DNA of 64,000 nt from Mycobacterium sp. HUMS_12744610. GTDB lineage: Bacteria; Actinomycetota; Actinomycetes; Mycobacteriales; Mycobacteriaceae. This document shows positions 45,984-54,110 of this stretch, in pieces. Under the pieces are notes generated by a model. The model saw nothing but the letters and a program-made list of their open reading frames with translations, was not told the DNA's origin and made no database searches. The translations under genes were made by a program, and so were the position numbers. Positions within the stretch are counted from its first letter, which is position 1; the number at the start of each line of letters is the position of its first letter. The stretch is taken from NCBI RefSeq assembly GCF_041206865.1, contig NZ_JBGEDP010000001.1:5828001-5892000 (forward strand). Reading direction: 5' to 3'.

Positions 45984-46091
45984 TAGTCCAGACAATAGCT
46001 TCTCTGGGCGCGGCGAACGGCCTTGACAGCACTGTCCAGCGATGGGAATAGTGTTCTCCTAAGGGCAGAATCCAATTTATTGTCCGGACAA
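45984..46091. promoter_or_regulatory. Divergent promoter with two GntR operators
   Basis: TAGTCCAGACAA (45984-45995) and the perfect palindrome TTGTCCGGACAA (46080-46091) share TnGTCCrGACAA and flank a sigma-70-like promoter for the rightward operon: TTGACA at 46023-46028 and AATAGT at 46047-46052, 18 nt apart. The GTCC/GGAC symmetry is typical of HutC-type GntR operators (core GTCTAGAC). The region separates the SMP-30 operon from the SDR-Rieske operon, so one repressor can control both. Confidence 0.65.
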
Positions 46092-46148
46092 GGTCGTGGG
46101 GCAGCGCGTTGCGGACAGTGCCGGTGTCCGCGGCTGGGAAAGCAGGTC

Positions 46149-46994
46149 ATGGCGGATCTTCTCGGGCTCGACGGTCGCATCGTGGTGGTGTCCGGCGCCG
46201 GCGGCGGTGGCATCGGCACGGCTGTCACGCAGCTGGCCGCCGAGGCGGGGGCCACCGTGATCGCGGTGAGCCGCTCGCAGGACAACCTCGACGAGCACGT
46301 CGCTCCGCTGGCGCGCCACGGCCTGCCCGTCGTGGCCGTGGCGGCCGACGCGTCCACCGACGAGGGCATCGCCACCGTGATGGACCGGGCGCGGCGCACC
46401 GACGGCGACCTCTACGGGCTGGTCAACGTCGCCGGCGGCGCCGCACCGTCTACGTGGATGCCGGCGACCCGGGTGAACCGCGGCGACTGGCGCGAGATCT
46501 TCACCGCCAACCTCGAGACGGCATTCTTCATGAGCCGCGCGGTGGCCGCCGAGCTCCTCGCGCAGCAGCTGCCCGGGTCGATCGTGTCGCTCTCCTCGAT
46601 CAGCGGCTTGAACACCGCGCCGTTCCACATCGCCTACGGGACCGCCAAGGCCGCCGTCGTCGCGATGACCCGCACCATGGCGCTCGAGCTGGCCCAGGCC
46701 GGGATTCGGGTGAACGCGGTGGCGCCGGGCGTCACCGAGACTGCCGCCTCGCGCACCTACGTCGACGAGGACCCGGGGCGGGACCGGCAGGCGATCGCGA
46801 TGGGACGGCGCGGGCGGCCCGAGGAACAGGCCCGCGCGATCCTGTTCCTGCTCTCGGAAATGTCGAGCTACGTCACCGGGCAGGTCCTGCTCGTCGACGG
46901 CGGGCTCGACCTCAAATGGAGCCACCTGGGCGCCGACAACACCTCGCTGTTCCTCAAGGACGAATCCTTCCGCGCCGCCATCAGGAGGATGTGA
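46149..46994 (+). CDS. Short-chain dehydrogenase/reductase, first gene of the rightward operon
   Basis: 281-residue SDR from ATG 46149. The cofactor loop VVVSGAGGGGIGTAVTQLAA has four Gly in place of the usual TGxxxGIG pattern. NVAG is in YGLVNVAGGAAPSTW, the catalytic Ser is in IVSLSSISGLNTAPF, and Tyr-Lys is in HIAYGTAKAAVVAMTRTM. The C-terminus VTGQVLLVDGGLDLKWSHLG is extended beyond the usual end. It probably oxidises a ring hydroxyl formed by the Rieske enzyme. Its stop overlaps the Rieske start (TGATG). Confidence 0.9.
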   Translation: MADLLGLDGRIVVVSGAGGGGIGTAVTQLAAEAGATVIAVSRSQDNLDEHVAPLARHGLPVVAVAADASTDEGIATVMDRARRTDGDLYGLVNVAGGAAPSTWMPATRVNRGDWREIFTANLETAFFMSRAVAAELLAQQLPGSIVSLSSISGLNTAPFHIAYGTAKAAVVAMTRTMALELAQAGIRVNAVAPGVTETAASRTYVDEDPGRDRQAIAMGRRGRPEEQARAILFLLSEMSSYVTGQVLLVDGGLDLKWSHLGADNTSLFLKDESFRAAIRRM

Positions 46995-48370
46995 TGACCG
47001 ATCTTGCCAGCAATGCCGCTGCGGCCGAGGAGCTTTCACAGCCGATGACGATCGGCGTCGAAGCCTACGTCAGCGTGGACTACGCGCGCGCCGAGCGCGA
47101 CAAGCTGTGGCGCAAGGTCTGGCAACAGGTCGGCCGCGTCGAGGAGATCCCCGAGGTCGGCAGCTACCTGACCTACGACATCCTCGACGACTCGATCATC
47201 GTGGTGCGCACCGGGCCCAACGAATTTCGCGCCCACCACAACGTCTGCATGCACCGTGGCCGCCGGCTGATCGACACCCCCGCCGGCGCCAAGAACGCCT
47301 GCGGGCGCGCCCGCAAGTCGTTCGTCTGCGGCTTCCACGGCTGGACCTACGGCCTGGACGGGACCTGCACGCACATCCGCGAACAGGACGACTGGAAGGG
47401 GGCGCTGACCCCCGACAACACCCGGTTGCGGCCGGTCCACGTCGACACCTGGGGCGGGTGGCTGTGGATCAACATGGACCCCGACTGCGAGCCGCTGGCC
47501 GACTACCTGTTCCCCGCCGCAAAGATTCTCGACCCATTCGGGCTGGAGAACATGCGCTACAAGTGGCGCAAGTGGCTGCACTTCGACTGCAACTGGAAGG
47601 TCGCGCTGGAGGCCTTCAACGAGACCTACCACGTCTTCACCACCCACCCCGAGTTCAACAAGTTCGGGGAGTTCAAGGGCTGGGCCAAGGCGCAGGGCAA
47701 ACACAGCAACATCGGCTACGACGCCCCCGACGACCTCGCGGCCACCAAGTCCAAGATCCGCCTCGGCACGGGCGCCGATCCCCGCGTCTCGACCGCCCAG
47801 ATGCAGATCTACACGATGGAGGAGACCAACACCTCGACCACCGAGACGCTGGTGAACGCCGCCAAACGACTGGTCGACGAGCTGCCCGAGGGCACACCGG
47901 CAGACAAGGTCCTCGAGCACTGGCTGGCATCCGCGCGCCGCGACGACGCGGCCCGCGGCGTGATCTGGCCGACGATTCCCGCCGACATCCTCGGGCAGGC
48001 GGGCACCGCTTGGCAGATCTTCCCGAACTTCCAGATCGGCCAGGGTCTGACGGTTGCGCTGTGCTACAGCGCCCGCCCAGACCCCGGCTACGACCCGAAC
48101 AAATGCATCTTCGAGGTCTCGGTGTTCGAGTTGTACCCCAAAGGCGAAGAGCCGCACACACAGTGGCAGTACACCCCGGCCGACGACCCGCGGTGGCTGT
48201 CGGTTCTGCCGCAAGACTTCTCGAACATGGCCGCCGTGCAGCAGGGCATGAAATCCCTCGGCTTCGGCGGCACCAAGCCCAACCCCTACCGCGAACGCAG
48301 CACCGTGAACCTGCACTATCAGTTGTCGAGGTACATGGGCACCGGTGCGCCCCAGCCCCTTTCCGACTAG
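46994..48370 (+). CDS. Rieske non-heme iron oxygenase, alpha subunit
   Basis: 458-residue ring-hydroxylating oxygenase alpha subunit. The Rieske ligands are C85-x-H87 in NVCMHRGRRL and C112-x2-H115 in SFVCGFHGWTYG; the gap between pairs is 24 residues, longer than the usual 15-17. The mononuclear iron facial triad starts in EAFNETYHVFTTHPEFNK (His 214 and 219). The C-terminal catalytic domain continues to residue 458. No beta subunit, ferredoxin or reductase gene is adjacent, so electron partners come from elsewhere. It hydroxylates an unactivated substrate, probably the entry step of the pathway. Confidence 0.92.
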   Translation: MTDLASNAAAAEELSQPMTIGVEAYVSVDYARAERDKLWRKVWQQVGRVEEIPEVGSYLTYDILDDSIIVVRTGPNEFRAHHNVCMHRGRRLIDTPAGAKNACGRARKSFVCGFHGWTYGLDGTCTHIREQDDWKGALTPDNTRLRPVHVDTWGGWLWINMDPDCEPLADYLFPAAKILDPFGLENMRYKWRKWLHFDCNWKVALEAFNETYHVFTTHPEFNKFGEFKGWAKAQGKHSNIGYDAPDDLAATKSKIRLGTGADPRVSTAQMQIYTMEETNTSTTETLVNAAKRLVDELPEGTPADKVLEHWLASARRDDAARGVIWPTIPADILGQAGTAWQIFPNFQIGQGLTVALCYSARPDPGYDPNKCIFEVSVFELYPKGEEPHTQWQYTPADDPRWLSVLPQDFSNMAAVQQGMKSLGFGGTKPNPYRERSTVNLHYQLSRYMGTGAPQPLSD

Positions 48371-48384
48371 GAGCACCCACCGGC

Positions 48385-50247
48385 ATGATCACTCCCGACA
48401 ACCGCTGCGGCCCCACCCAGACTCCCGACGACATCGACATCGACGCGCTGCGCGCGAAATACCGGCACGAGCGCGACAAGCGGCTGCGCCCGGAGGGCTC
48501 CAAGCAGTATCTGGAACTCAAGGACGACTACGCCGAATTCGCCGAGATCGATCCCCACACGCCGGTGACGCCACGGATGCCGATCGACGAGAACATCGAG
48601 GTGGCCGTCCTCGGTGGCGGCTTCAGCGGGTTGCTGGCCGGCGCATATCTCAAGAAGGCCGGCGTCGACGACGTGCACATCATCGAGATGGGCGGGGACT
48701 TCGGCGGGGTTTGGTACTGGAATCGCTTCCCCGGAATCCAGTGCGACAACGACGCCTACTGCTACATCCCGATGTGCGAAGAACTCGACTACGTGCCGTC
48801 GAAGAAGTTCGCCGACGGGTCCGAGATCTACGAGCACTGCCGCCGCATCGCCAAGCATTTCGGGCTCTACGACGGCGCGATCTTGTCCACCCAGGTTCGC
48901 ACGGCGCGATGGGACGAGCGGATAAAGCGCTGGCGTCTGAGCACCAACCGCGGTGACGACATTCGGGCCCGGTTCGTGGTGATGGCGCAGGGCTCGTTCA
49001 ACCGGCCGAAACTGCCCGGCATTCCCGGCATCAAGGACTTCAAGGGCCACATGTTCCATTCCGCCCGCTGGGATTATGACTACACGGGCGGGGATGCCAA
49101 CGGCGGACTGCACAAGCTGCACGACAAGCGGGTCGCGCTCGTCGGCACCGGGGCGACCGGCGTGCAGCTGGTCCCGCACCTGGGCCGGGACTCCCGGCAC
49201 CTCTACGTGTTTCAGCGCACACCGTCATCGGTGGACCTGCGCGGCAACGAGCCGACCGACCCGCGGTGGGCGGCTGCACTGCGGCCCGGCTGGCAGGAGG
49301 AACGCAAGCGCAACTTTCACCGCTGGTCACCGCTGGGTGACGGGGTGGTGTTCGACGAGCCGGACATGGTCTGCGACTTCTGGACCGAACTGGGGCGCAA
49401 CCTGACCGCGCGCGTCGCGGCCGCCGAGGATCCGGCGGCCCTGACCGTCGAGCAGATCATGGCGATGCGCGAAGAGGAGGATTACAAGCTGATGGAGCGG
49501 CTGCGGCGACGCGTCGCCGCAGTCGTGCAGGACCCGGAGACCGCCGAGGCGCTCAAACCGTACTACCGGTTCATGTGCAAGCGGCCCTGCAGCAACGACG
49601 AATACCTGCCGACGTTCAATCGCCCGAACGTCACCCTGGTCGACGTGTCGGAATCCAGAGGCGTGGAACGGCTCACCGAGAACGGGATCGTCGCGGGCGG
49701 CATCGAGTACCACGTCGATTGCATCGTATTCGCGAGCGGTTTCGAGATCACCACCGACATCGGTCGCCGGTACGCGGTCGAGGCGATCGAGGGCCGCGGG
49801 GGCCTGTCGCTCTTCGATCACTGGCGCGACGGCTACAAGTCACTGCACGGGATGACCAGCCGGGGCTTCCCCAACCAGTTCTTCACCGGCTTCATCCAGG
49901 GCGGCGTCGCGGGCAACACCACCGCCATGCTCGAGCAGCAGGCCGAGCACATCGCCTACATCATCTCCCAGGCGGTGGCGCGCGGCGCGAATACGGTCGA
50001 GCCGAGCCAGGAAGCCCAGGACAACTGGATCAAGACGATCCGCGAAACCTCGATAGACGGAACGGAATTCGCGATCTCCTGCACGCCCGGCTATTACAAC
50101 AACGAGGGCGGCGGTGGCGGCGAGGGCATCCGCTCGGCCATCGGCGATCCCTACATGCCGGGCTTCTACGCGTTCGACGACCTGCTCAGGGAATGGCGCG
50201 CCAAGGGTGACCTGGACGGCCTAGAGCTCGAGAACGCAGATGAGTGA
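48385..50247 (+). CDS. Flavin-dependent monooxygenase, Baeyer-Villiger type
   Basis: 620-residue FAD/NADPH monooxygenase. An N-terminal extension of about 70 residues precedes the first Rossmann motif VAVLGGGFSGLLAGAYLKKA (77-82). Then come GGDFGGVWYWNRFPGIQCDN and the type I fingerprint FKGHMFHSARWD (about 219-230). A second Rossmann motif is VALVGTGATGVQLVPHLGRD (about 252), and DCIVFASGFE follows later. Long N-terminal extensions are known in cyclopentadecanone-type enzymes. It inserts oxygen next to a ketone to give an ester or lactone, which fits the upstream SDR and the SMP-30 lactonase. The end overlaps the next SDR by 8 nt. Confidence 0.9.
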   Translation: MITPDNRCGPTQTPDDIDIDALRAKYRHERDKRLRPEGSKQYLELKDDYAEFAEIDPHTPVTPRMPIDENIEVAVLGGGFSGLLAGAYLKKAGVDDVHIIEMGGDFGGVWYWNRFPGIQCDNDAYCYIPMCEELDYVPSKKFADGSEIYEHCRRIAKHFGLYDGAILSTQVRTARWDERIKRWRLSTNRGDDIRARFVVMAQGSFNRPKLPGIPGIKDFKGHMFHSARWDYDYTGGDANGGLHKLHDKRVALVGTGATGVQLVPHLGRDSRHLYVFQRTPSSVDLRGNEPTDPRWAAALRPGWQEERKRNFHRWSPLGDGVVFDEPDMVCDFWTELGRNLTARVAAAEDPAALTVEQIMAMREEEDYKLMERLRRRVAAVVQDPETAEALKPYYRFMCKRPCSNDEYLPTFNRPNVTLVDVSESRGVERLTENGIVAGGIEYHVDCIVFASGFEITTDIGRRYAVEAIEGRGGLSLFDHWRDGYKSLHGMTSRGFPNQFFTGFIQGGVAGNTTAMLEQQAEHIAYIISQAVARGANTVEPSQEAQDNWIKTIRETSIDGTEFAISCTPGYYNNEGGGGGEGIRSAIGDPYMPGFYAFDDLLREWRAKGDLDGLELENADE

Positions 50248-51178
50248 AGTGAGTTCCCTGGACTTCGAGGGCAGGGTGGCGGTCGTCACCGGGGGCGGCC
50301 GCGGGCTCGGCCGCGCCTATGCCACGTTGCTCGCGTCGCGGGGCGCCAAGGTCGTGGTCAACGACCCCGGGGGCAACCTCAGCGGTGACGGCGCCGATGC
50401 CGCTCCGGCCGCCGATGTGGTGCGTGAGATCCACGCCGCCGGCGGTCAGGCGGTCGCCAGCACGGACTCGGTGGCCACCGCCGCCGGCGGCAAGGCGATC
50501 GTCGACGCAGCGCTCGACACCTACGGCCGCCTCGACATCCTGGTGCACAACGCCGGCAACGTCCGTCGCGGCTCGCTGAAGGAGCTGAGCTACGAGGACT
50601 TCGAGGCCGTGCTCGACGTGCATCTTCGCGGCGCGTTCCACGTCGTGCGGCCGGCGTTTCCCCGCATGTGCGACGCCGGGTACGGACGGATCGTGCTCAC
50701 CTCATCGATCGGCGGCCTGTACGGCAACCACGGGGTGGCCAACTACGCGGCCGCCAAGGCCGGGGTGATCGGGCTGTCCAGCGTCGCGGCGCTCGAGGGC
50801 GCCGCCCAGGGCGTCACGTCCAACGTGATCGTCCCGGCCGCGGTGACCCGGATGGCCGCCGGCATCGACGTCTCGGCCTATCCCCCGATGGATCCCGAAC
50901 TCGTTGCGCCCGTGGTGGGTTGGCTCGTGCACGAATCGTGCTCGGTCAGCGGCGAGATCTTCGTCGCCCTGGCGGGCCGGGTGGCGCGCGCGGTGATCGC
51001 CGAGACCCCGGGCGTGTACCGCCCGTCGTGGACGGTCGAGGACGTCGGCGAACACCTGGAAGCGATCCGGCGCGCGGAGGTGCCGCTGATCTTCCCGGTT
51101 CTGCCCGACGGCCACGCCGACCACATCCGCTACAGCTTCGACCTGGCGCACCGCGGTCAGGGGGCGTTGCATGGCTAG
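50240..51178 (+). CDS. SDR of the (3R)-hydroxyacyl-CoA dehydrogenase (MFE-2) type
   Basis: 312-residue SDR. The start GRVAVVTGGGRGLGRAYATL and VVVNDPGGNLSGDG is characteristic of the peroxisomal multifunctional enzyme type 2 / hydroxysteroid dehydrogenase branch. NAG is in LVHNAGNVRRGSLKEL, catalytic Ser is in IVLTSSIGGLYGNHG and Tyr-Lys is in VANYAAAKAGVIGLSS. The C-terminal extension (TVEDVGEHLEAIRRAEVP) matches that branch. It likely acts on a CoA-bound hydroxy intermediate. It overlaps neighbours by 8 nt on each side. Confidence 0.9.
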   Translation: MSEVSSLDFEGRVAVVTGGGRGLGRAYATLLASRGAKVVVNDPGGNLSGDGADAAPAADVVREIHAAGGQAVASTDSVATAAGGKAIVDAALDTYGRLDILVHNAGNVRRGSLKELSYEDFEAVLDVHLRGAFHVVRPAFPRMCDAGYGRIVLTSSIGGLYGNHGVANYAAAKAGVIGLSSVAALEGAAQGVTSNVIVPAAVTRMAAGIDVSAYPPMDPELVAPVVGWLVHESCSVSGEIFVALAGRVARAVIAETPGVYRPSWTVEDVGEHLEAIRRAEVPLIFPVLPDGHADHIRYSFDLAHRGQGALHG

Positions 51179-52388
51179 CCCGCCGGCGGGCCCGCTGGCC
51201 ACGGTGCGTGTGATCGACCTGACCGCCATGGTGATGGGCCCGTACTGCACCCAGATCATGGCCGACATGGGTGCCGACGTGATCAAAATCGAACCGCCCC
51301 GAGGCGACGACACCCGCTACGTCTCGGTCGGCCCGGCGCCGGGCATGAGCGGGGTGTTCGTCAACGTCAACCGGGGCAAGCGCAGCGTCGTGCTGGACCT
51401 GCGCACCGACGCCGGCGCGGCCGCGCTGCGGGCGCTGGTCGAAACAGCCGACGTGTTCATCCACTCCATGCGCGCCAAGGCGATCGCCCGGCTCGGCTTC
51501 GGCTACGACGACGTCGCCGCGATCAACCCGGCGATCGTCTACACCAACTGCTACGGGTACGGCCGTCGCGGACCCGACCGGGACCGGCCCGCCTACGACG
51601 ACACGATCCAGGCCGAATGCGGCCTGCCTGCGGTGCAACAGCAGCTGACCGGCGAGGCCGACTACGTGGGAACGATCATGGCCGACAAGGTCGCCGGGCT
51701 GACCGCGCTGTACGCGACGACCATGGCGCTGTTCCACCGCGAGCGCACCGGGGAGGGCCAGGAGGTCGAGGTCGCCATGTTCGAGACGATGGCCTCGTTC
51801 ATGCTCGTCGAACACGCAAACGGTGCGCTGTTCGACCCGCCGCTGGGGCCCGCGGTGTATCCGCGCACCGTGGCGCCCAACCGCCGTCCGTACCGCACCA
51901 GCGACGGCCACATCGCCGCCCTGATCTATAACGACAAGCACTGGAACGCGTTCGTCGACGCAGTGCGGCCGCCGTGGGCCGGTGAGCGCTACGCCACGCT
52001 GCAGCAGCGCGCGCGCGAGATCGACGCCGTCTACGGCCTGCTGGCCGAGACGTTGAAGGAGCGCACGACCGGGGAATGGCTGACGCTGTTCCGCGAGCTC
52101 GAGATCCCCGCGGCGCCGCTGAACACCCCCGGTGCGCTGTACGACAACCCGCACCTCAACGCCGTCGGCATGTTCGAGACCGTGCAGACCCCGCACGGGC
52201 CGGTGCGCTTCCCGGGCGTGCCGGCCTGGTTCTCCCGGACACCGGGCCGCGTGGCGGGGCCCGCGCCCGAACTGGGCGCCCACACCGAAGAAGTGTTCGC
52301 CGAAATCGGCGCGAGCAGACGCGGAATCGCACGAGATGCCCTGCCACAGTGCGATTCTGTGGCTGTTCGCGACGGAAAGGAGCTCTAG
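51171..52388 (+). CDS. Family III CoA-transferase (CaiB/BaiF)
   Basis: 405-residue CaiB/BaiF-type CoA-transferase. The N-terminal LATVRVIDLTAMVMGPYCTQ, MADMGADVIKIEPPRGDDTR and VNRGKRSVVLDLRTDAGAAA are typical, as are YDDTIQAECGLPAVQQ (region of the catalytic Asp) and the C-terminal PAAPLNTPGALYDNPHLNAV. It moves CoA between acids through an enzyme-bound anhydride and saves ATP compared with a ligase. Its stop is immediately followed by the ThDP gene start (0 nt gap). Confidence 0.92.
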   Translation: MASPPAGPLATVRVIDLTAMVMGPYCTQIMADMGADVIKIEPPRGDDTRYVSVGPAPGMSGVFVNVNRGKRSVVLDLRTDAGAAALRALVETADVFIHSMRAKAIARLGFGYDDVAAINPAIVYTNCYGYGRRGPDRDRPAYDDTIQAECGLPAVQQQLTGEADYVGTIMADKVAGLTALYATTMALFHRERTGEGQEVEVAMFETMASFMLVEHANGALFDPPLGPAVYPRTVAPNRRPYRTSDGHIAALIYNDKHWNAFVDAVRPPWAGERYATLQQRAREIDAVYGLLAETLKERTTGEWLTLFRELEIPAAPLNTPGALYDNPHLNAVGMFETVQTPHGPVRFPGVPAWFSRTPGRVAGPAPELGAHTEEVFAEIGASRRGIARDALPQCDSVAVRDGKEL

Positions 52389-54095
52389 ATGGCTGTCCCG
52401 GTGTACAAACGCATCCTCGACCTGTTCGAGGCCGAGGGCGTCAACACATTGTTCGGAATCCCCGACCCCAACTTCGTGCACATGTTCCTCGAGGCGGACG
52501 CTCGCGGGTGGTCGGTGGTCGCACCCCACCACGAGTTGAGCGCGGGCTTCATGGCCGAGGCGGCGTCGCGGATGACGGGCAGGCCCGGCCTGTGCGTCGG
52601 CACGCTCGGCCCCGGAATGGCCAACATCGCGGGGGCGATCCAGTGCGCGAAGGTGGAGAACTCGCCGGTGATCTTCCTCGGCGGTCAGCGGGCCCGCATC
52701 ACCGAGCGCCGGGTCCGGCGCGGCCGCATCCAGTTCGTCCGGCAGGAACCGCTCTTCGCGCCGTCGGTCAAGTACAGCGCCTCCATCGAGTACGCCGACC
52801 AGACCGACGAGATCGTCCACGAGGCGATCCGCCGGGCCATGTCCGGCACACCCGGCCCGGCCTACATCGAGTACCCCTCGCACGTCATCCTCGAAGAGCT
52901 CGACGTCGCGGATCCGCTACCGCCCCGGCGGTACCGGCTCGTCGAGCAGACCGCCGGCGAGCGCGAGGTGGCCGAGGCGGCGAAGCTGATCCGGGACGCG
53001 GCGAGCCCGATCCTGTTGGTGGGGCACGGGGTCCACACCTCGCGCACCGGTGCCTCGGTCCGGGAGCTGGCCGACCTCATGGCCTGCCCGGTGATCCAGA
53101 CCTCCGGTGGCACGTCGTTCATCGAGGGTCTGCAGGACCGCACCTTTTCGTACGGATTCTCGCCGGCGGCCGTCGAGGCGGTGGTCACCTCGGACTTGTG
53201 CGTCGCGCTCGGCACGGAGCTCGGCGAACCGAGCCACTACGGCCGCACCCGCCACTGGGCGCAGAACGACGCAACACGCAAATGGGTTCTGGTCGAACAG
53301 GATCCGGTGGCCATCGGTGTCAACCGTCCCATCGACGTTCCCCTGGTCGGCGATCTTCGCGGTGTGGTGCCCCAGCTGGTCGACGCGCTGCGGGACAGCC
53401 CGCGCACACCGTCGGCCGACCTGGACCGCTGGATCAACCAGGACGCGGCGGAGCTGGCTCAGCTCGCCGAGAGCGCGCCGACGGGCCGCACCCCGATCCA
53501 CCCGGCGCGGTTCGTCGTCGAGGCCACGCGAGCGTTCCCGCCCGACGGCATCATGGTCCGCGACGGCGGGGCGACCGTCATCTTTCAGTGGACCTACTCG
53601 CAGGCCAAACCGCGCGACGTCATCTGGAACCAGAACTTCGGCCATCTGGGCACCGGCCTGCCGTACGCGATCGGGGCGTCGGTCGCCGAGGGGGGCAAGC
53701 GCCCGGTGATGCTGCTGACCAGCGATTCGGCCTTCCTCTTCCACATCGCCGAGCTGGAAACGGCGGCGCGGCAGAATCTTCCGCTGGTGTGCGTGGTGGG
53801 CGTCGACCACCAGTGGGGCCTCGAGGTCGGGGTCTACAAGCGCACGTTCGCCCAGCCCTCCGCGCAGCCGGGTGTGCACTGGAGCAAGGACGTCCGCCTC
53901 GACAAGGTCGCCGAGGGTTTCGGCTGCCACGGCGAGTACGTGGAGAAGGAGGAGGAGATCGGCCCGGCGATCGAGCGGGCGTACGCGAGCGGCAAGACCG
54001 CCGTCGTCCACGTCTGCATCGACCCCAAGGCCAATTCCGAGGAGATGCCCAAGTACGACGAATTCCGCACCTGGTACGCCGAAGGCACCCAGTAG
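52389..54095 (+). CDS. ThDP-dependent enzyme, acetolactate synthase-like
   Basis: 568-residue three-domain ThDP enzyme. Pyr domain: VNTLFGIPDPNFVHMFLEAD and the cofactor Glu in PHHELSAGFMAEAASRMTGR (about residue 48). The TGP-like loop is GTLGPGMANIAGAIQCAK. PP domain: LLTSDSAFLFHIAELETAAR followed by LPLVCVVGVDHQWGLEVGVY; the usual GDG is SDS and the usual metal ligand Asn is Asp. So it is a divergent member, not a housekeeping acetolactate synthase. Possible roles are C-C cleavage of a diketone or 2-hydroxyacyl-CoA, or decarboxylation. Starts at ATG 52389 after GGAG. Confidence 0.85.
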   Translation: MAVPVYKRILDLFEAEGVNTLFGIPDPNFVHMFLEADARGWSVVAPHHELSAGFMAEAASRMTGRPGLCVGTLGPGMANIAGAIQCAKVENSPVIFLGGQRARITERRVRRGRIQFVRQEPLFAPSVKYSASIEYADQTDEIVHEAIRRAMSGTPGPAYIEYPSHVILEELDVADPLPPRRYRLVEQTAGEREVAEAAKLIRDAASPILLVGHGVHTSRTGASVRELADLMACPVIQTSGGTSFIEGLQDRTFSYGFSPAAVEAVVTSDLCVALGTELGEPSHYGRTRHWAQNDATRKWVLVEQDPVAIGVNRPIDVPLVGDLRGVVPQLVDALRDSPRTPSADLDRWINQDAAELAQLAESAPTGRTPIHPARFVVEATRAFPPDGIMVRDGGATVIFQWTYSQAKPRDVIWNQNFGHLGTGLPYAIGASVAEGGKRPVMLLTSDSAFLFHIAELETAARQNLPLVCVVGVDHQWGLEVGVYKRTFAQPSAQPGVHWSKDVRLDKVAEGFGCHGEYVEKEEEIGPAIERAYASGKTAVVHVCIDPKANSEEMPKYDEFRTWYAEGTQ

Positions 54096-54110
54096 GAGAA
54101 GGAGGATCTG

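Noticed and set aside
47107..50247. 1046-codon frame across the Rieske and monooxygenase genes
   Set aside because: The first part is an out-of-frame Arg-rich shadow of the Rieske gene; only the last 620 codons, from ATG 48385, are a real protein.
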